DNA of 7,036 nt, from contig JARLFW010000053.1 in NCBI GenBank assembly GCA_031296345.1, positions 1 through 7,036 on the forward strand, written 5' to 3'. This document shows, piece by piece, positions 6,371 to 7,036 of the stretch (positions are counted from its first letter, which is position 1; every line of letters begins with the position of its first letter). Below the pieces are notes generated by a model. It made no database searches. It was not told where the DNA came from and saw only the letters and a program-made list of their open reading frames with translations. This DNA comes from Nitrosotalea sp. GTDB lineage: Archaea > Thermoproteota > Nitrososphaeria > Nitrososphaerales > Nitrosopumilaceae. Made by a program: the position numbers and the translations under genes.

Positions 6371-6478
6371 TTAGGTTTCATGAAATTCTATTTTGAAAAG
6401 GTTGGAAATTATCTGATCTCTTGCCTCTGGATAATTGATCTGTGAATGATCATACAGAAAGGCCTTTATTGTGCTCAT
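6371..6478 (-). CDS. Possible 35-residue protein antisense to the psmB promoter region
   Basis: On the minus strand an ATG at 6478 opens 35 codons ending at TAA (6371-6373), immediately beside the M20 stop. The product starts MSTIKAFLYDH and has a mixed, globular-looking composition (IKAFLYD, YPEARDQIISNLFKIEF) with no low-complexity run. It fills nearly the whole gap between the peptidase and psmB, and its ATG is 14 bases from the psmB ATG on the other strand. Against it: no Shine-Dalgarno and no clear TATA-like box before the ATG, it is very short, and it covers the predicted psmB TATA box. I do not recognise the product. It could be a real conserved small protein, or a chance frame over a regulatory region. 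Confidence 0.25.
   Translation of the reverse strand: MSTIKAFLYDHSQINYPEARDQIISNLFKIEFHET
6436..6452. promoter_or_regulatory. Palindrome upstream of the psmB promoter, possible operator
   Basis: TGATC (6436-6440) and GATCA (6448-6452) form an inverted repeat with a 7-base centre, just upstream of the predicted BRE/TATA of psmB. A second inverted pair overlaps it: AATTATC (6407-6413) and GATAATT (6430-6436). Half-sites about one helical turn apart are what a dimeric archaeal regulator would need, but short AT-rich inverted repeats are also expected by chance. No regulator is named. Confidence 0.25.
6464..6471 (+). promoter_or_regulatory. TATA box of psmB
   Basis: CTTTATTG is centred about 25 bases before the ATG at 6493, with a purine-rich AGAAAGG (6456-6462) directly upstream at the BRE position. 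The spacing predicts a leaderless or nearly leaderless mRNA, and no Shine-Dalgarno sequence precedes the ATG. The palindrome AAAGGCCTTT (6458-6467) overlaps the box, so a bound protein could block TBP/TFB. Confidence 0.5.
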
Positions 6479-6492
6479 TTTGAAGTTCAAAC

Positions 6493-7036
6493 ATGGCTTA
6501 CATGTACATGCCAGGAGCTACCGCAGTCGGCATTACTTATGATGGTGGCGTGGTAATGGCAAGTGAAAGAAGAATAGCTTATGGTAATTTTGTGGTAAGC
6601 AAGACTACAAAGAAAACATTCAAGATTACTGACTTTGTTGGCGCATGCTGTGCTGGAATGGTTGCAGATATGCAGGTTTTAGCAATGCAGATGAGAGCAA
6701 TGACCAAGATTAGAAAGATGGAACTCAAACGTGAGATTCCTCCAAACTCAGTGGCAAAGATGATGTCTAGTTTGATGTACGAACGAAGATACTATCCACT
6801 AATGACCCAAGTCATAGTTGGAGGAGTAGACGATGAAGCGGTTATTTACACATTAGACCCACTAGGTTCTGTTTTACCTGATGACTATGCAGCAGTAGGA
6901 ACTGGTGCAGAGATGGCACTTGGAGTCTTAGACCAAGAGTTCAAACCAAAGATGAGCGAACAGGATGCTGTAAAACTGGCAGTCAAATCTATAAAATCTG
7001 CAATAATGAGAGACAACGCAAGTGGTGACGGGATTG
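6493..7036 (+). CDS. psmB: Proteasome beta subunit, 3' end cut; Thr1 replaced by Ala
   Basis: Subunit of the inner rings of the 20S proteasome core, which degrades unfolded proteins in the cytosol. The first 181 residues are seen; the right edge cuts the gene before its stop. Visible features: short leader MAYMYMPG, then ATAVGI where active subunits have TTTVGI, SERR (24-27), SKTTKKTFKI (36-45), the Tyr/Pro segment YYPLMTQVIVGGVDD (100-114), LDPLGS (121-126), AAVGTGAEMALGVLD (133-147), and RDNASGDGI (173-181). Aligned to Thermoplasma beta, residue 9 is position 1 and is Ala, so the catalytic N-terminal Thr is missing, while E17 (E25), K33 (K41), D166 (D174) and S169 (S177) remain and S129 is Thr (T137). 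This is the pattern of the non-catalytic beta subunit of Sulfolobus-type proteasomes, which co-assembles with a catalytic beta encoded elsewhere. ATG at 6493 is supported by the TATA box about 25 bases upstream. Confidence 0.93.
   Translation, partial: MAYMYMPGATAVGITYDGGVVMASERRIAYGNFVVSKTTKKTFKITDFVGACCAGMVADMQVLAMQMRAMTKIRKMELKREIPPNSVAKMMSSLMYERRYYPLMTQVIVGGVDDEAVIYTLDPLGSVLPDDYAAVGTGAEMALGVLDQEFKPKMSEQDAVKLAVKSIKSAIMRDNASGDGI

Noticed and set aside
6376..6400. Transcription terminator after the M20 gene.
   Set aside because: There is a palindrome without a loop and only a short T run; neither a stem-loop nor a strong T tract is present.
6498..6510. Palindrome CATGTACATG at the start of psmB as an operator.
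   Set aside because: It arises from the repeated Tyr-Met codons of the leader (TAC ATG TAC ATG) and needs no regulatory explanation.

Overview
The window looks like chromosomal DNA of an ammonia-oxidising archaeon (Nitrososphaeria/Thaumarchaeota, probably of the AT-rich Nitrosopumilus-like type). The evidence is an archaeal-type phosphoglycolate phosphatase, an archaeal TrmI, an archaeal proteasome beta subunit, a DUF504/MJ1316 protein, frequent GTG and TTG starts, almost no Shine-Dalgarno sequences, and TATA-like boxes about 25-27 bases before start codons (leaderless promoters). It is AT-rich throughout, with no tRNA, rRNA, CRISPR array, insertion sequence or integrase. The species assignment is inference; no marker gene fixes it.

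Layout. The left edge (1-364) reads leftward: a short DUF504 protein gene, then the probable first 24 codons of a membrane protein that runs off the edge. A short AT-rich divergent promoter region (365-421) separates these from a rightward block: phosphoglycolate phosphatase (422-1126), arginyl-tRNA synthetase argS (1131-3011) and a 61-residue two-helix membrane protein (3024-3209), spaced by 4 and 12 bases and so likely one transcript. A new TATA box at 3244-3250 starts a second rightward block: tRNA m1A methyltransferase trmI (3273-4151), NAD(P)H-hydrate dehydratase nnrD (4160-5020) and an M20 metallopeptidase (5024-6370), spaced by 8 and 3 bases. A 122-base gap follows, with its own TATA-like box, several small palindromes and a 35-codon antisense reading frame. 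The proteasome beta gene (6493 onward) is cut by the right edge.

The content is mostly core housekeeping: tRNA charging and modification, repair of damaged metabolites (2-phosphoglycolate, hydrated NADH), peptide breakdown and the proteasome. I see no defence island, mobile element or obviously new multi-gene system. The points most worth a second look are the proteasome beta subunit, which has Ala where the catalytic Thr1 should be; the antisense small frame lying over its promoter; the unrecognised small membrane protein behind argS; and the left-edge gene pair.
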